The notes under the pieces: generated by a model | Told to the model about the DNA's origin: nothing | The model's input: the letters and a program-made list of their open reading frames with translations, nothing else | Databases searched by the model: none | Source: JBMDXB01 sp048594885 | GTDB taxonomy: Bacteria; Acidobacteriota; Vicinamibacteria; Vicinamibacterales; 2-12-FULL-66-21 | Assembly: GCA_048594885.1 (NCBI GenBank) | Contig: JBMDXB010000142.1 | Coordinates: forward strand, 1-64,000 | DNA: 64,000 nucleotides | Direction of reading: 5' to 3' | Shown here: positions 1 through 8,898 of the stretch, in pieces | Layout: each line of letters begins with the position of its first letter | Numbering within the stretch: the first letter of the stretch is position 1 | Made by a program: the position numbers and the translations under genes

Positions 1-5
1 CGTTC

Positions 6-205
6 CGCCGGCGCTTCGCCGCCGGCTCCTCTCCACTCGCTCTACTTTGAATGGCGGGGACCCCTGCACCCCGCCAGGCTCGCTTCGTTTCGCCGGCGCT
101 TCGCCGCCGGCTCCTCTCCGCTCGCTCTACTCTGAATGGCGGGGACCCCTGCGCCCGCCAGGCTCGCTTCGTTACGCCGGCGCTTCGCCGCCGGCTCCTC
201 TCCAC
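6..205. repeat. 84-bp tandem repeat, about 2.3 copies
   Basis: The block beginning CGCCGGCGCTTCGCCGCCGG starts at 6, 91 and 175, giving a period of 84-85 bp with a few substitutions. Each unit contains GC-rich palindromic parts (GCCGGCGCTTCGCCGCCGGC) and ends with GCCAGGCTCGCTTCGTT. ORFs read through it in all frames but have no recognisable domain, so I treat it as non-coding. It may continue left of the window. Confidence 0.85.
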
Positions 206-270
206 TCGCTGTATCGGAGGAGACGAGGCGCAAGTCCCGTGCCCGCTTGCGGCCGCCTCGTCCGTGGCTA

Positions 271-347
271 ACAGGAGTAGGGGAGAACGGGAGTCACTGT
301 TTTTTCTTGAAGAAAAGGGAAAGGCTCCCGTTCTCCCCTCCTCCTGT
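271..347. repeat. long inverted repeat upstream of ada
   Basis: The outer ends ACAGGAG (271-277) and CTCCTGT (341-347) begin arms of about 20 bp built from GGGAGAACGGGAG-type words, with near-perfect complementarity. The loop holds a smaller AT-rich palindrome (TTTTCTTGAAGAAAA). A closely similar element lies at 39674-39754 upstream of the aspartokinase gene. It sits about 75 bp before the ada start codon and could act as a terminator for an upstream gene or be a small mobile repeat. Confidence 0.75.
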
Positions 348-420
348 TGTTCGAGATCTTCGAGTTTGGCGCCAAAATCCGGATAGTCGAGACTGGGGCG
401 AGCCCGGTATTCTCACTTCG

Positions 421-1464
421 ATGTTCAACGAAGACGCCCTGTGGAACGCGGTTGCCGTGCGCGATGTGGCATGGGACGGCGTGTTCGTGTACGGCGTTCG
501 CAGTACCGGGATCTACTGCCGCCCGACGTGTCCGAGCCGGCGGCCACGGCGTGAAGTCGTCACGTTCTTTGCCGCGCCCGACGCAGCCGAGCGCGCCGGG
601 GTCCGGCCGTGCCGCCGCTGCCGCCCGACAGCGCGGAGTCAGTCGTCTCGGCTCGATCGCGTGCGGCGTGCCTGCGCGATCATCGCGTCACAGCAGAACG
701 GACCGATACGCCTCGAACGGCTGGCGAAGGAAGTCGGCGGCAGCGCGCATCATCTGTTGCGCTCGTTCAAGCAGACGCTCGGCATCACGCCGCGCGAGTA
801 CGCGGACGCCTGCCGGATCGGCTGGCTGAAGACGGAGCTGCGCGCGGGCGACGGCGTGGCCGCGGCAACCTACGCCGCCGGCTATGGCTCCGGTAGCCGC
901 GTCTACGAGCGTTCGAAGAACATCCTCGGCATGACGCCCGCGTCCTACGCGCGCGGTGGGAAAGGAGAGCAGGTGGAGTACGTCACGGTCGACTCATTGC
1001 TCGGCAGGCTGCTCGTGGCCGCGACGCCGAAAGGCGTCTGCGCGGTCAAGATCGGCGACAGCGATGCGCGTCTCGAGCGCGAGCTGAAAGCGGAATACCC
1101 CGCTGCGACGGTTGTCCACGCGGACGGGCCACTGTCGCGGTGGGTCGCGCAGATCGTTGCCAGCCTCCAGCCCGGCGCGCCCGATCCGAGGCTGCCAACG
1201 GACGTCCGCGCGACGGCGTTCCAGCGGCGCGTCTGGCGCGAGCTGCAGCGGATCCCGCGTGGCCGGACGCGCAGCTACAAGGACGTCGCGGCACGCATTG
1301 GCCAGCCCGACGCTGCGCGCGCGGTGGCGCGCGCCTGCGCCTCGAATCCCACCGCGATCGTCGTACCCTGTCACCGCGTCGTCCAACAGGACGGCGGCAT
1401 CGGCGGATACCACTGGGGCGTGGCGCGCAAGCGCCGCCTCCTTGCAGCGGAGCGGAGAGGCTGA
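421..1464 (+). CDS. ada: Ada: bifunctional DNA methyltransferase and transcription activator
   Basis: 347 aa, full length for Ada (E. coli 354). The N-terminal zinc domain shows C33-x3-C37 and C64-x2-C67; C33 corresponds to the Cys that takes methyl groups from methylphosphotriesters. An AraC-type helix-turn-helix follows (about residues 85-175). The C-terminal O6-alkylguanine transferase domain has the PCHRV active site at C317. I chose ATG 421 because the ordinary Ada N-terminus (FNEDALWNAV) starts there; an in-frame ATG at 136 would add 95 residues of repeat-encoded sequence. Ada repairs alkylated DNA and, once methylated, activates its own regulon. No alkA or alkB lies next to it here. 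Confidence 0.93.
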   Translation: MFNEDALWNAVAVRDVAWDGVFVYGVRSTGIYCRPTCPSRRPRREVVTFFAAPDAAERAGVRPCRRCRPTARSQSSRLDRVRRACAIIASQQNGPIRLERLAKEVGGSAHHLLRSFKQTLGITPREYADACRIGWLKTELRAGDGVAAATYAAGYGSGSRVYERSKNILGMTPASYARGGKGEQVEYVTVDSLLGRLLVAATPKGVCAVKIGDSDARLERELKAEYPAATVVHADGPLSRWVAQIVASLQPGAPDPRLPTDVRATAFQRRVWRELQRIPRGRTRSYKDVAARIGQPDAARAVARACASNPTAIVVPCHRVVQQDGGIGGYHWGVARKRRLLAAERRG

Positions 1465-1481
1465 CGGCGCGAAGCGCCGTC
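1463..1481 (+). terminator. possible terminator hairpin after ada
   Basis: GACGGCGC and GCGCCGTC form a perfect 8-bp stem with a GAA loop overlapping the ada stop codon. Further small GAAG-loop hairpins follow to about 1530. There is no U-run, so intrinsic termination is uncertain; it may equally be a small palindromic repeat. Confidence 0.35.
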
Positions 1482-1571
1482 GGCAAGGCCGAAGGCCGTC
1501 GCGCGAAGCGCGTAAAGCGCGTGGGGGTGGGGCGCCACGCGCACTGAGGAAGCAGATAGAATGATGCCGCT

Positions 1572-2804
1572 TTGCGACGATCATCGACTCCGTTTTGGCT
1601 CGATCGCTTTCCGAAGAGCCGCAGGCCGTCATATGCACCCTTCAAGGGCGAGGCGCAGACCGGCGTCGTCGTCATCGGCGGCGGCCTGACGGGATGCGCG
1701 TGCGCAGCGTCGTTCGCCACGGCAGGCGTCAAGACCATCCTGCTGGAAGCCGAGGCGATCGGTGCCGGCGCGACGGCGCGCGCGACCGGCCTCGTCCGTG
1801 AGGACTTCGACGCGTCGTTCCAGGAAACAGCGGCTCGCCACGGCCTCCGCGCAGCCCGGCTCCTGTGGCAGGCCATGCGGCGCGCATCGCTCGACTTCGC
1901 AGCCGCGCTGAAGCGATTCGAGATCAGGGCCGATCTCGCCGCGCAGGATTTCGTTCGGTTCATCCGCATGGATGCGGACGCGGGCCGCCGGCTGCGCCGC
2001 GAGTACCAGGCGCGCCGCGACGCGGGCCTCGATCACACCTGGCTAGCGCCGGCAGCGTTCGCGCGTCTGACCGCCGCGCCGTCGACCGGCGCGATCCTGA
2101 CGCGCGGGTTCGGCATCGATCCGTATCGCGCCGCAGTCGGCCTCGCGTCTGCCGCGGCGGCACGCGGCGCCTCGATTCACGAACGGTCCTCGGTGCGGCG
2201 CATCAAGGCGCGCCGCAAGAACGTCGAAGTCGTCCTCGCGCGAGGCTCTGTGATCGCCGACGCGGTCGTCGTCGCGACGGAGACGCCAATCCCCGATCTG
2301 CGCGCGCTGCGCCGGCACCTGAATCCCGTCCACTCCTACTGCGTCGTCACCGAGCCGCTGCCGGCAGCCGTGCGACGGGAGGTCGGCCAGCGGACGGCGG
2401 CGATGAGGGACGATGCGAGGCCGCCGCACACGCTGCGATGGATCAAGGAGGACCGGGTGCTGTTCGCCGGTGCGGAGCAGCCGCCGGTGCCCGACCGGTC
2501 CCGCGAGAAGGTGCTCGTACAGCGGACCGGCCAGTTGATGTACGAGCTGTCAACGCTCTATTCGGCCATCTCGGGGCTCCAGCCCGAATGGTCGTGGGAC
2601 AGCGTCCACCACGAAACCCCCGACGATCTGCCGCTCTTCGGCACCCACCGCAACTTCCCAAGGCACTTGTTCGCCGTTGGTCACGCCCGGCACGGGGCAG
2701 GCGTGGCCTGGCTGGCCGCACGGATACTCCTACGGCAGTACGTCGGCGAACCCCTTAAGGGTGACGAGTTATTCGGGTTCGCGCGCATCCTGAAGGATCG
2801 CTGA
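1572..2804 (+). CDS. FAD-dependent oxidoreductase, DAO (glycine/D-amino acid oxidase) family
   Basis: 410 aa. The dinucleotide-binding motif G36-x-G38-x2-G41 is preceded by VVVI and followed at the expected distance by an acidic strand end (LLEAEA), typical of DAO/GlpO-type flavoproteins. The C-terminal part has the usual substrate-domain layout and a late FAD contact region (DLPLFG, then FAVGHARHGAGVAW near 350-375). The likely substrate is an amino acid, polyamine or sarcosine-like amine, but the sequence does not decide. Start is TTG 1572; the two ATGs at 1561 and 1564 are out of frame. A TAGAAT hexamer ends at 1562, 9 nt before the start. Confidence 0.82.
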   Translation: MRRSSTPFWLDRFPKSRRPSYAPFKGEAQTGVVVIGGGLTGCACAASFATAGVKTILLEAEAIGAGATARATGLVREDFDASFQETAARHGLRAARLLWQAMRRASLDFAAALKRFEIRADLAAQDFVRFIRMDADAGRRLRREYQARRDAGLDHTWLAPAAFARLTAAPSTGAILTRGFGIDPYRAAVGLASAAAARGASIHERSSVRRIKARRKNVEVVLARGSVIADAVVVATETPIPDLRALRRHLNPVHSYCVVTEPLPAAVRREVGQRTAAMRDDARPPHTLRWIKEDRVLFAGAEQPPVPDRSREKVLVQRTGQLMYELSTLYSAISGLQPEWSWDSVHHETPDDLPLFGTHRNFPRHLFAVGHARHGAGVAWLAARILLRQYVGEPLKGDELFGFARILKDR

Positions 2805-2874
2805 GGCCTTCCTCCCTCGGTCTCCAGGCTTGTAACCTCTCGACGGCCATTCCGGTCTAATGCCGGCAGGTCTC

Positions 2875-2893
2875 GCTCCCCCTGAAAGGGGAG
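2875..2893 (+). terminator. small hairpin between the oxidoreductase and DUF1800 gene
   Basis: CTCCCCC and GGGGAG pair around a TGAAA loop. It is followed directly by TATCAT, a -10-like hexamer at 2894-2899, then a GGAGG ribosome site before the GTG start of the next gene. It could be a terminator or a promoter-overlapping structure. Confidence 0.3.
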
Positions 2894-2921
2894 TATCATC
2901 CCGCGTGGAGGCGTCACGCAC

Positions 2922-4430
2922 GTGGCTATCGATCCCTCTTTGTACGAGCAGAACCCACCGGCACCACCAACGCGAGGACCGAGGCAGGGCGAGGACCTGA
3001 TCGAGCACTTGCTGCGGCGTGCCGGCTTCGGCGCCACACCCTCTGAAATCGAGTTCTACAGCGAGCTGGGATACGGAGGGGCGGTGAACGTCCTCGTTGA
3101 CTACGACGACGTGACGGACGATGTGGACTCGTACATCGGGAAGGCGGGATACGCGCTGACGTCGGGCGGGTTCCTGCCGAACAGGAACATCGCGCACGCG
3201 AGGCAGCGATGGCTGTTCCGCATGGTGCACTCGCAGCGGCCGCTCCAGGAGAAGATGACGCTCTTCTGGCACAACCACTTCGCCACCGCGGTCTCCAAGA
3301 TTCAGGGCGCGTACGGCAGCGAAGAGGGTACGCGCTACATGGCGGCCGTGCCCGCCGAAGATCCTTCTCAGGTCGAAGGGCAGATCGAGCTGTTTCGCCG
3401 CTTCGCGCTCGGCAACTTCCGCGACCTGCTTCAGGCCGTCGCCAAGGACGTGGCGATGCTGGTCTGGCTCGACGGCCGCCTGAACGTCCGCGCGCAGCCG
3501 CAGGAGAACTTCGCGCGCGAGCTGATGGAGCTGTTCACGATGGGGGTGGACACGTTCCCCGAGACGGACGTCTACGCCGGCGCGCGGGTCTTCACCGGGT
3601 GGAACCTGACGCGCGTCACCGCGAACACGCCGGCTCCGTACTATCGGTTCAACTACAACGCCAACCAGCACGACACGAACGCGAAGACGTTCTCGTTCCC
3701 GATCTATCCGGACGGCGGCCGCACGATTCCGGCGCGTTCGGCGGCCAACGGCATGCAGGACGGCATCGATCTGATCAACGCCGTCGCGGCGCATCCGGCC
3801 ACCGGCCCGAGGCTCGCGCGGAAGCTGTATCGGTTCTTCATCAGCGAAGTCGGCGCGCCCGATGAGTCGTTCGTTGCGAGTCTGGCGGAGACGTATTACC
3901 GCAACGGCTTCGAGATGAAGCCGGTCGTTCGCCAGGTGCTGAATTCGCCGCAGTTCAGATCGATCGACAATCGCTACGCCCGTTATGCGTGGCCCGCGGA
4001 GTTCGTCGCACGCGCGATCAAGGAGGTCGGCTGGACCGGCTTCCAATTGAACAACGCGCTGACGCCGATGGCCAACATGGGCCAGCAGTTGTTCGAGCCG
4101 CCGGATGTCGCCGGCTGGGATCTCGGCGCCGCGTGGTTCTCCAGCGGATCGATGCTCGCACGCATGAACTTCGCCGCCTCTGTGCTTGCGGCGAATCAGA
4201 AATTCAACCTGCGCGACGCGACGAAGTCCTACGCGGCGACGCCGGAAGGCCTGGTCGGCTACCTTCTGGATCGGCTCACGCCGCAGCCGTTCGCCGACGA
4301 CGCGTACCGGGCGCTGCTGGATTACGCGCGCGCCGGCGGCGCGTGGACCAACTCGGACGCGCAGCGCGCCAACAAGGCCGCCGGGCTCGTCCATCTGATC
4401 GTCGGATCGGGGAACTTCCAGCTGATTTGA
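2922..4430 (+). CDS. DUF1800 domain protein
   Basis: 502 aa. It has the DUF1800 hallmarks: an early HLLRRAGFGAT segment (about residues 26-36), the LFWHNHFAT motif near 110-120, the FARELMELFTMG stretch near 190-205, and the PPDVAGWD motif near 390. The family is uncharacterised, is widespread in Acidobacteria and Planctomycetes, and is almost always paired with a DUF1501 gene, as here (23 bp downstream). GTG 2922 follows a GGAGG at 10 nt. No signal peptide is obvious, although partners are exported. Role unknown. Confidence 0.9.
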   Translation: MAIDPSLYEQNPPAPPTRGPRQGEDLIEHLLRRAGFGATPSEIEFYSELGYGGAVNVLVDYDDVTDDVDSYIGKAGYALTSGGFLPNRNIAHARQRWLFRMVHSQRPLQEKMTLFWHNHFATAVSKIQGAYGSEEGTRYMAAVPAEDPSQVEGQIELFRRFALGNFRDLLQAVAKDVAMLVWLDGRLNVRAQPQENFARELMELFTMGVDTFPETDVYAGARVFTGWNLTRVTANTPAPYYRFNYNANQHDTNAKTFSFPIYPDGGRTIPARSAANGMQDGIDLINAVAAHPATGPRLARKLYRFFISEVGAPDESFVASLAETYYRNGFEMKPVVRQVLNSPQFRSIDNRYARYAWPAEFVARAIKEVGWTGFQLNNALTPMANMGQQLFEPPDVAGWDLGAAWFSSGSMLARMNFAASVLAANQKFNLRDATKSYAATPEGLVGYLLDRLTPQPFADDAYRALLDYARAGGAWTNSDAQRANKAAGLVHLIVGSGNFQLI

Positions 4431-4453
4431 GGCGGGCTCGAGAAGGCAGATCC

Positions 4454-5713
4454 ATGTCCATCACCAGACGCCAGTTCGTTCGAGACGGCGTGGCGGCGTT
4501 CACCGTCAGCTTCGCCGCGCCCGGATTCCTGACCGACATCGCGCGCGCGCAGGGGCGCTCGCGGCGGAACCTGGTCGTGTTGTACCTGAGCGGCGGCAAC
4601 GACGCGCTGAGCACGCTCGTACCTTACGGCGATCCGCAGTACTACGCGCGGCGTCCGGTGCTGGCGATTCCCGCCGCAAACGTGCTCCAGGTCGGGACCG
4701 ACAGCAGCGGCATGACGCTCGGCCTGAACCCGCGGCTGACCGGTCTGCGGACGATCTTCAACAGCGGTCACCTCGCGCTGATCCAGCGCACCGGCTATCC
4801 GAACTCGAGCCGCTCGCACTTCACGGGCACGGACATCTGGTCGACGGCCGATCCGAGGCAGCCGCAGGGCGCCGGCTGGCTGGGGAGGTATCTGGATTCG
4901 CTGCCCGCGCCCGTCGATCCGCTGACGGCCTGGTCGACGAACCGTGAGACGCCCCGCACGTTGCTGTCGCGCACCGTCGGTGTGCCGTCGATTCCCAGCA
5001 TTGCCGGATATGCCTTTGCCAGCCCGAACACCGGCGCCGAGGTGACCTACGCGCGCGACAGCGCCGTCCGTATCGCCTCGCACGTGCCCGTCGATCGGCC
5101 GAACCTGGCGTTCGTCAACGCCACGGCGCAGGGCGCGTTCGCGACGCTCGATCGCGTCGCCCAGGTCGGGACCTACGCGCCGACGGTGACGTATCCGAAC
5201 AACGGCTTCGCGCAGGCGCTGCGCATGATCGCGAGCGCGATGGTCGGCGGCATCGGCACCAACATCTTCTGGGTGCAGACCGGCGGCTACGACACGCACG
5301 CGTCGCAGAACACGAACGTCGCCAACGGTTCCTACACGAACCTGATGGGGACGCTCAACGACGGCGTGTTCGCGTTCTACAACGACCTGCGGAATCAGGG
5401 CCTGCTGAACGACACGCTCATCCTGCAGTTCTCCGAGTTCGGCCGTCGCGTGATCGAGAACGGGAGCGCCGGAACCGATCACGGCGCGGCCGGATTGATG
5501 ATGGCGATCGGCGGCAGCGTCAACGGCGGCCTGTACGGCACGGCCGCGCGGCTCACGCCCGGTGACCCGTCGCTCGAGAACAACAGCAACGACGTGCGCT
5601 ACGAGACGGACTTCCGCGCCGTCTACGCGCGCGTCATCGACTCGTGGCTCGGCGCGAGCTCGGTGTCCGTTCTGGGCGCCGATTTTCGCTCGAGCGCCCC
5701 GACATTCCTGTGA
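4454..5713 (+). CDS. DUF1501 domain protein, Tat-exported
   Basis: 419 aa. The N-terminus ITRRQFVRDG followed by a hydrophobic stretch and an ARAQ end is a twin-arginine signal. Core motifs are YLSGGNDALS (about residue 40), GGYDTHASQ (near 278) and SEFGRR followed by TDHG (near 325-345), the sulfatase-like/DUF1501 pattern. It is co-directional with the DUF1800 gene 23 bp upstream; the two form a conserved pair of unknown function, probably acting on a periplasmic or surface substrate. A drifting-word inverted repeat begins 3 bp after the stop codon. Confidence 0.9.
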   Translation: MSITRRQFVRDGVAAFTVSFAAPGFLTDIARAQGRSRRNLVVLYLSGGNDALSTLVPYGDPQYYARRPVLAIPAANVLQVGTDSSGMTLGLNPRLTGLRTIFNSGHLALIQRTGYPNSSRSHFTGTDIWSTADPRQPQGAGWLGRYLDSLPAPVDPLTAWSTNRETPRTLLSRTVGVPSIPSIAGYAFASPNTGAEVTYARDSAVRIASHVPVDRPNLAFVNATAQGAFATLDRVAQVGTYAPTVTYPNNGFAQALRMIASAMVGGIGTNIFWVQTGGYDTHASQNTNVANGSYTNLMGTLNDGVFAFYNDLRNQGLLNDTLILQFSEFGRRVIENGSAGTDHGAAGLMMAIGGSVNGGLYGTAARLTPGDPSLENNSNDVRYETDFRAVYARVIDSWLGASSVSVLGADFRSSAPTFL

Positions 5714-5715
5714 TC

Positions 5716-5825
5716 CCGGTCAATGCTGAATGCTGAATGCCAAATGCTGAACGGGGTGCTGCTTGGCCCATTCCCGCATTCCCCGCATTTTCAGCATTTG
5801 GCATCAGCATTCAGCATTGACCCGG
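5716..5825. repeat. GAATGCTGA word repeat, inverted halves
   Basis: Copies of GAATGCTGA/CAAATGCTGA (5720-5752) are answered by the reverse complement (TTCAGCATTTGGCATCAGC and on, 5789-5820). The two ends, CCGGTCAATGCTGAATGC and its complement, pair almost perfectly. It fills the gap between two convergent genes and lies within 2 bp of both stop codons, so a bidirectional terminator role is plausible. Confidence 0.85.
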
Positions 5826-5826
5826 C

Positions 5827-6792
5827 CTACGACTCGAAGATCCCGCGGAATGCCTGATCGATCTCCGGATAGCGGAAGTGGAACTTGAGCGCTTTCGCTT
5901 TCGCCGGGATCGCGCGCTGGCCGGTGACGAGCGTCTCCGCCATCTCGCCGAGCGCGATCTTCAGCGCGAGCTTCGGCGTGGGCAGGAGCGCCGGGCGGTG
6001 CAGCGCGCGGCCGAGCGCGCGGGCGAACTCGCGGCTGTTCACCGGGTGCGGCGCCGTCGCGTTGACCGGCCCGCTCACCTCCGGCGTGTCCACAATCCAC
6101 CGCACCATCTCGAGCCAGTCGATCCGGTGGATCCACGACATGTACTGGCGTCCGGATCCCATCGGTCCGCCCACGAACAGGCGAAACGGCGTCAGCATCT
6201 TCGCCAGCGCGCCGCCCGACTGCTCGAGCGCGATGCCGGTGCGGAGCAGCGCCACGCGCGTTTCTGACCGCGCGGCGCGGCGCGCCTCCCCCTCCCAGTC
6301 GACGCAGAGAGTCGCGAGGAAATCGCCGCCGGGCGGCGAGTCCTCCGTCTTCGGATCGTCTCCGGACGGTCCGTAGAATCCGACGGCGCTGCCGCTCACG
6401 AATACCCGCGGCGGCGTCGCCACCGCATTGATCGCCGCCGCCAGGCTTCGCGTCGAGACGATGCGGCTGTCGCGCAGCAGGGCCTTGCGTTGCGGCGTCC
6501 AGCGGCCGCCGGCGATCGACTCGCCCGCGAGGTTGATCACCGCGTCGGCGCCGTCGATCACGTGCGCCCAGGCCGGCAACTGGGCTGCCGCAAAGCCGTC
6601 CGTGCCGGGCACGAGCGCCTCCGGCTGCCATCCCACGCGTGACACGCCGGGCACGCCCGTGCCCGGATCGTGCCGCGACTCGCCCGCCGGCAGCCCGCGC
6701 GTCAGCACGCGGACGTCGTGCCCTTCCTCTGCGTAGACTTCCGCGAGAGGGCTGCCCAGAAATCCGCTGCCGCCAGCTATGACGATCTTCAT
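5827..6792 (-). CDS. TIGR01777 family NAD-dependent epimerase (YfcH/SulA-like)
   Basis: 321 aa. ATG 6792 gives MKIVIAGGSGFLG, the classic NAD-binding glycine-rich start of extended short-chain dehydrogenases; the longer reading from 6894 adds 34 residues without homologous features. The middle carries VINLAGESIAGGRW (about 85-98), the TIGR01777 hallmark, plus a VSGSAVGFYG segment where the family has its Ser and Tyr, and the C-terminal domain has the PxPxxxLKIALGEMA region. The family is thought to act on nucleotide sugars or similar substrates; the true reaction is unknown. Divergent from the S9 peptidase gene. Confidence 0.88.
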   Translation of the reverse strand: MKIVIAGGSGFLGSPLAEVYAEEGHDVRVLTRGLPAGESRHDPGTGVPGVSRVGWQPEALVPGTDGFAAAQLPAWAHVIDGADAVINLAGESIAGGRWTPQRKALLRDSRIVSTRSLAAAINAVATPPRVFVSGSAVGFYGPSGDDPKTEDSPPGGDFLATLCVDWEGEARRAARSETRVALLRTGIALEQSGGALAKMLTPFRLFVGGPMGSGRQYMSWIHRIDWLEMVRWIVDTPEVSGPVNATAPHPVNSREFARALGRALHRPALLPTPKLALKIALGEMAETLVTGQRAIPAKAKALKFHFRYPEIDQAFRGIFES

Positions 6793-6861
6793 ATCAGCCC
6801 TTTGGCCTTGCCGCCTCGCTGCGCTCGGCAGCCCGGAGGGTCTCGTCGCACATCGCGATAA

Positions 6862-6900
6862 CTTCGACGCAAGGGGGGCGTCGAAGGTTTGCACTATAAT
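6862..6900 (+). promoter_or_regulatory. promoter with palindromic operator for S9 peptidase
   Basis: A perfect TATAAT hexamer lies at 6895-6900. Just upstream a 9-bp inverted repeat, CTTCGACGC (6862-6870) and GCGTCGAAG (6878-6886), covers the -35 position, where no TTGACA is seen. This suggests control by a dimeric regulator. A start site near 6907 excludes the upstream ATG at 6889 and supports ATG 6946. Confidence 0.55.
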
Positions 6901-6945
6901 GTGCCCTTCACCGCCAGTTTGCTCCCCTCAGAATTGCGGGTGCCC

Positions 6946-8880
6946 ATGCGCCACTTTCTTCGTGTTGCGGTGCTGCTGCTGACCGCTGTACCGGCAGCGG
7001 CGCAGGACGCGGCAGTGCCGGTGCCGCCGGCCGTCAAGCTGGATGGGGTGCCGCCAATCCCGGTATCGCTGGCGGAACGCTTCGCGCCGTACGGCGAGTT
7101 CCGCTTCGCCGAGCTCCTCAACTGGCATCCAACACGCCGGCAGATGCTGATCGCGACGTCATTCGGCCGTCGTCACGTTCATCTCGTCGACGGCCCGGGG
7201 CGCGCCCGCACCCAGGTGACCTTCGGCCCCGTGGTGACGGGCGGCGCCTGGTACGAGCCGGTGCGCGGCGACTACGTCGTCTTCCGTCGTGACATCGGCG
7301 GCGGTGCCGAGCGCTCGCAGTTGTTTCGCTACGACCTCGGCACTCGCACCGCGACCATGATCACCGACGGCAAGTCGCGCAACGGCCTGTCCGTCGTCGT
7401 TTCCAGGAAGTCCGGCCTCCTCGCCTTCGACTCGTCGCGCCGCACCGGGAACGATCGCGAGGTCTGGGTCATCGATCCGGCGGAGCCGTCGAGCGCGCGC
7501 ATCGTGGCGGAGGCGGCCGGCAACTGGATCCCTCAGGACTGGTCGCCCGACGATCGCGAGCTGCTCGTCGAGGAGCGCGCGTCGACCGACGAGCGCTACA
7601 TCTGGCGCTTCGACGTGACGACGGGGGTGAGGACGCCGGTGACGTCGCGCGAGAAGCACCGCGGGTTCTGGGAGATGCCGCGGTTTGGCGGCGATGCTCG
7701 TACGGTCTACGCGTTGAGCAACCACGGTGGCGAGGTGACGCGGCTGTGGCGCACCGACGCCAAGGGTGAGTGGACGCCCATCACGCGCGCGACGGAATCG
7801 GTTGAGTGGTATGCGCTGTCGCCGGACGGCCGCACGCTCGCAATCGTGTTCGACCGCGGCGCCACGAGCGTTCTCGAGCTCGTCGACGGCGCGACGATGA
7901 AGACACGCCACGCGCCGAAGCTGCCCGCCGGCACGATCACGAACCTGCAGTGGCATCGGAACGGCCAGGAGGTCGCCTTCAACCTGCGCTCCGTGCAGAC
8001 GTTCAACGACGTTTACTCCGTGTCGGCCGCGACCGGATCCGTCGAACGCTGGACGACGAGCGAGAGTGGCGGCGTGAACCCCGAGACGTTGCCGAACGCG
8101 GAGATCGTCGGCTGGAAAAGCTTCGACGGGCTGACGATCCCCGGAGTGCTGTACCGGCCGCCCGCGCGTTTCAAGGGGCCGCGTCCGGTGATGATCAACC
8201 TCCACGGCGGACCGGACGACTTCCGCGAGCGCCCGCGCTTCCTCGGCCGCAACGCGTCGTTCGTCAACGAGCTCGGGATTGCGCTGATCTTCCCCAATTT
8301 CCGCGGCACCCCTGGCTACGGCCAGGCCTTTCTCGCCGCCGACAACGGCAGGCAGCGAGAGGACGCGGTGAAAGACATCGGCGCGCTGCTCGACTGGATC
8401 GCCCAGCAGCCGGGCCTCGACAAGGATCGCGTCATGGTGACCGGCGCGAGCTACGGCGGCTACCTGACGTACGCGGTCGCCGCGAAGTACGGCGATCGGA
8501 TCCGTTGCGCATTCGCCGCCGCGGCGATCTCGAACTTCGTCAGCTACCTGGAGCAGACCGACCCCGTCCGCCAGCTCAATCGCCGGTCGGAATACGGCGA
8601 CGAGCGCGATCCCGCGATGCGCGACTTCCTCACGCAGATTTCGCCCACCACCCACGCGTCGAAGATCCGCGTTCCGCTCTTCATCATGCACGGCGCGAAG
8701 GACACGCGCGTGCCGCTGGCACAGGCGCAGGAGATGGCGAGTGCCGTTCGCGCCGCCGGAACGACCGTGTGGGTCGCCGTCTACGGCGACGAGGGGCACA
8801 CGCTCTGGCAGAACCCGGCGAACAACGATTTCAACCTGCTGACGTGGGTCATGTTCGTGCAGGAGTACCTTCTGAAGTAA
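6946..8880 (+). CDS. secreted S9 family peptidase (prolyl oligopeptidase/acylaminoacyl type)
   Basis: 644 aa. Signal peptide MRHFLRVAVLLLTAVPAAAQ. Residues about 40-390 form a seven-bladed WD40-like propeller with repeated SPD/DGR blades; the C-terminal alpha/beta-hydrolase has the catalytic Ser502 (GASYGG), Asp586 (AKDTRVP) and His618 (DEGHT). It should cleave short peptides, with the propeller limiting substrate size, in the periplasm or outside the cell. Start 6946 is chosen because the signal peptide and the mapped promoter both agree with it. The TPR gene follows 18 bp downstream. Confidence 0.92.
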   Translation: MRHFLRVAVLLLTAVPAAAQDAAVPVPPAVKLDGVPPIPVSLAERFAPYGEFRFAELLNWHPTRRQMLIATSFGRRHVHLVDGPGRARTQVTFGPVVTGGAWYEPVRGDYVVFRRDIGGGAERSQLFRYDLGTRTATMITDGKSRNGLSVVVSRKSGLLAFDSSRRTGNDREVWVIDPAEPSSARIVAEAAGNWIPQDWSPDDRELLVEERASTDERYIWRFDVTTGVRTPVTSREKHRGFWEMPRFGGDARTVYALSNHGGEVTRLWRTDAKGEWTPITRATESVEWYALSPDGRTLAIVFDRGATSVLELVDGATMKTRHAPKLPAGTITNLQWHRNGQEVAFNLRSVQTFNDVYSVSAATGSVERWTTSESGGVNPETLPNAEIVGWKSFDGLTIPGVLYRPPARFKGPRPVMINLHGGPDDFRERPRFLGRNASFVNELGIALIFPNFRGTPGYGQAFLAADNGRQREDAVKDIGALLDWIAQQPGLDKDRVMVTGASYGGYLTYAVAAKYGDRIRCAFAAAAISNFVSYLEQTDPVRQLNRRSEYGDERDPAMRDFLTQISPTTHASKIRVPLFIMHGAKDTRVPLAQAQEMASAVRAAGTTVWVAVYGDEGHTLWQNPANNDFNLLTWVMFVQEYLLK

Positions 8881-8886
8881 CCGCGA

Positions 8887-8892
8887 TATCAT
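8887..8892 (+). promoter_or_regulatory. -10-like TATCAT close to TPR gene start
   Basis: TATCAT ends 6 nt before the ATG at 8899, the spacing expected for a leaderless transcript. No good -35 is visible because the region is the end of the S9 coding sequence. Confidence 0.3.
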
Positions 8893-8898
8893 CGCGGG

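Noticed and set aside
1..420. Short coding frames in the tandem repeat
   Set aside because: All three frames are open only because of GC bias; the amino acid sequences simply repeat the 84-bp unit.
6889..6945. Upstream start of the S9 peptidase at 6889
   Set aside because: It lies before the TATAAT-based start site and would place 19 residues in front of the signal peptide.
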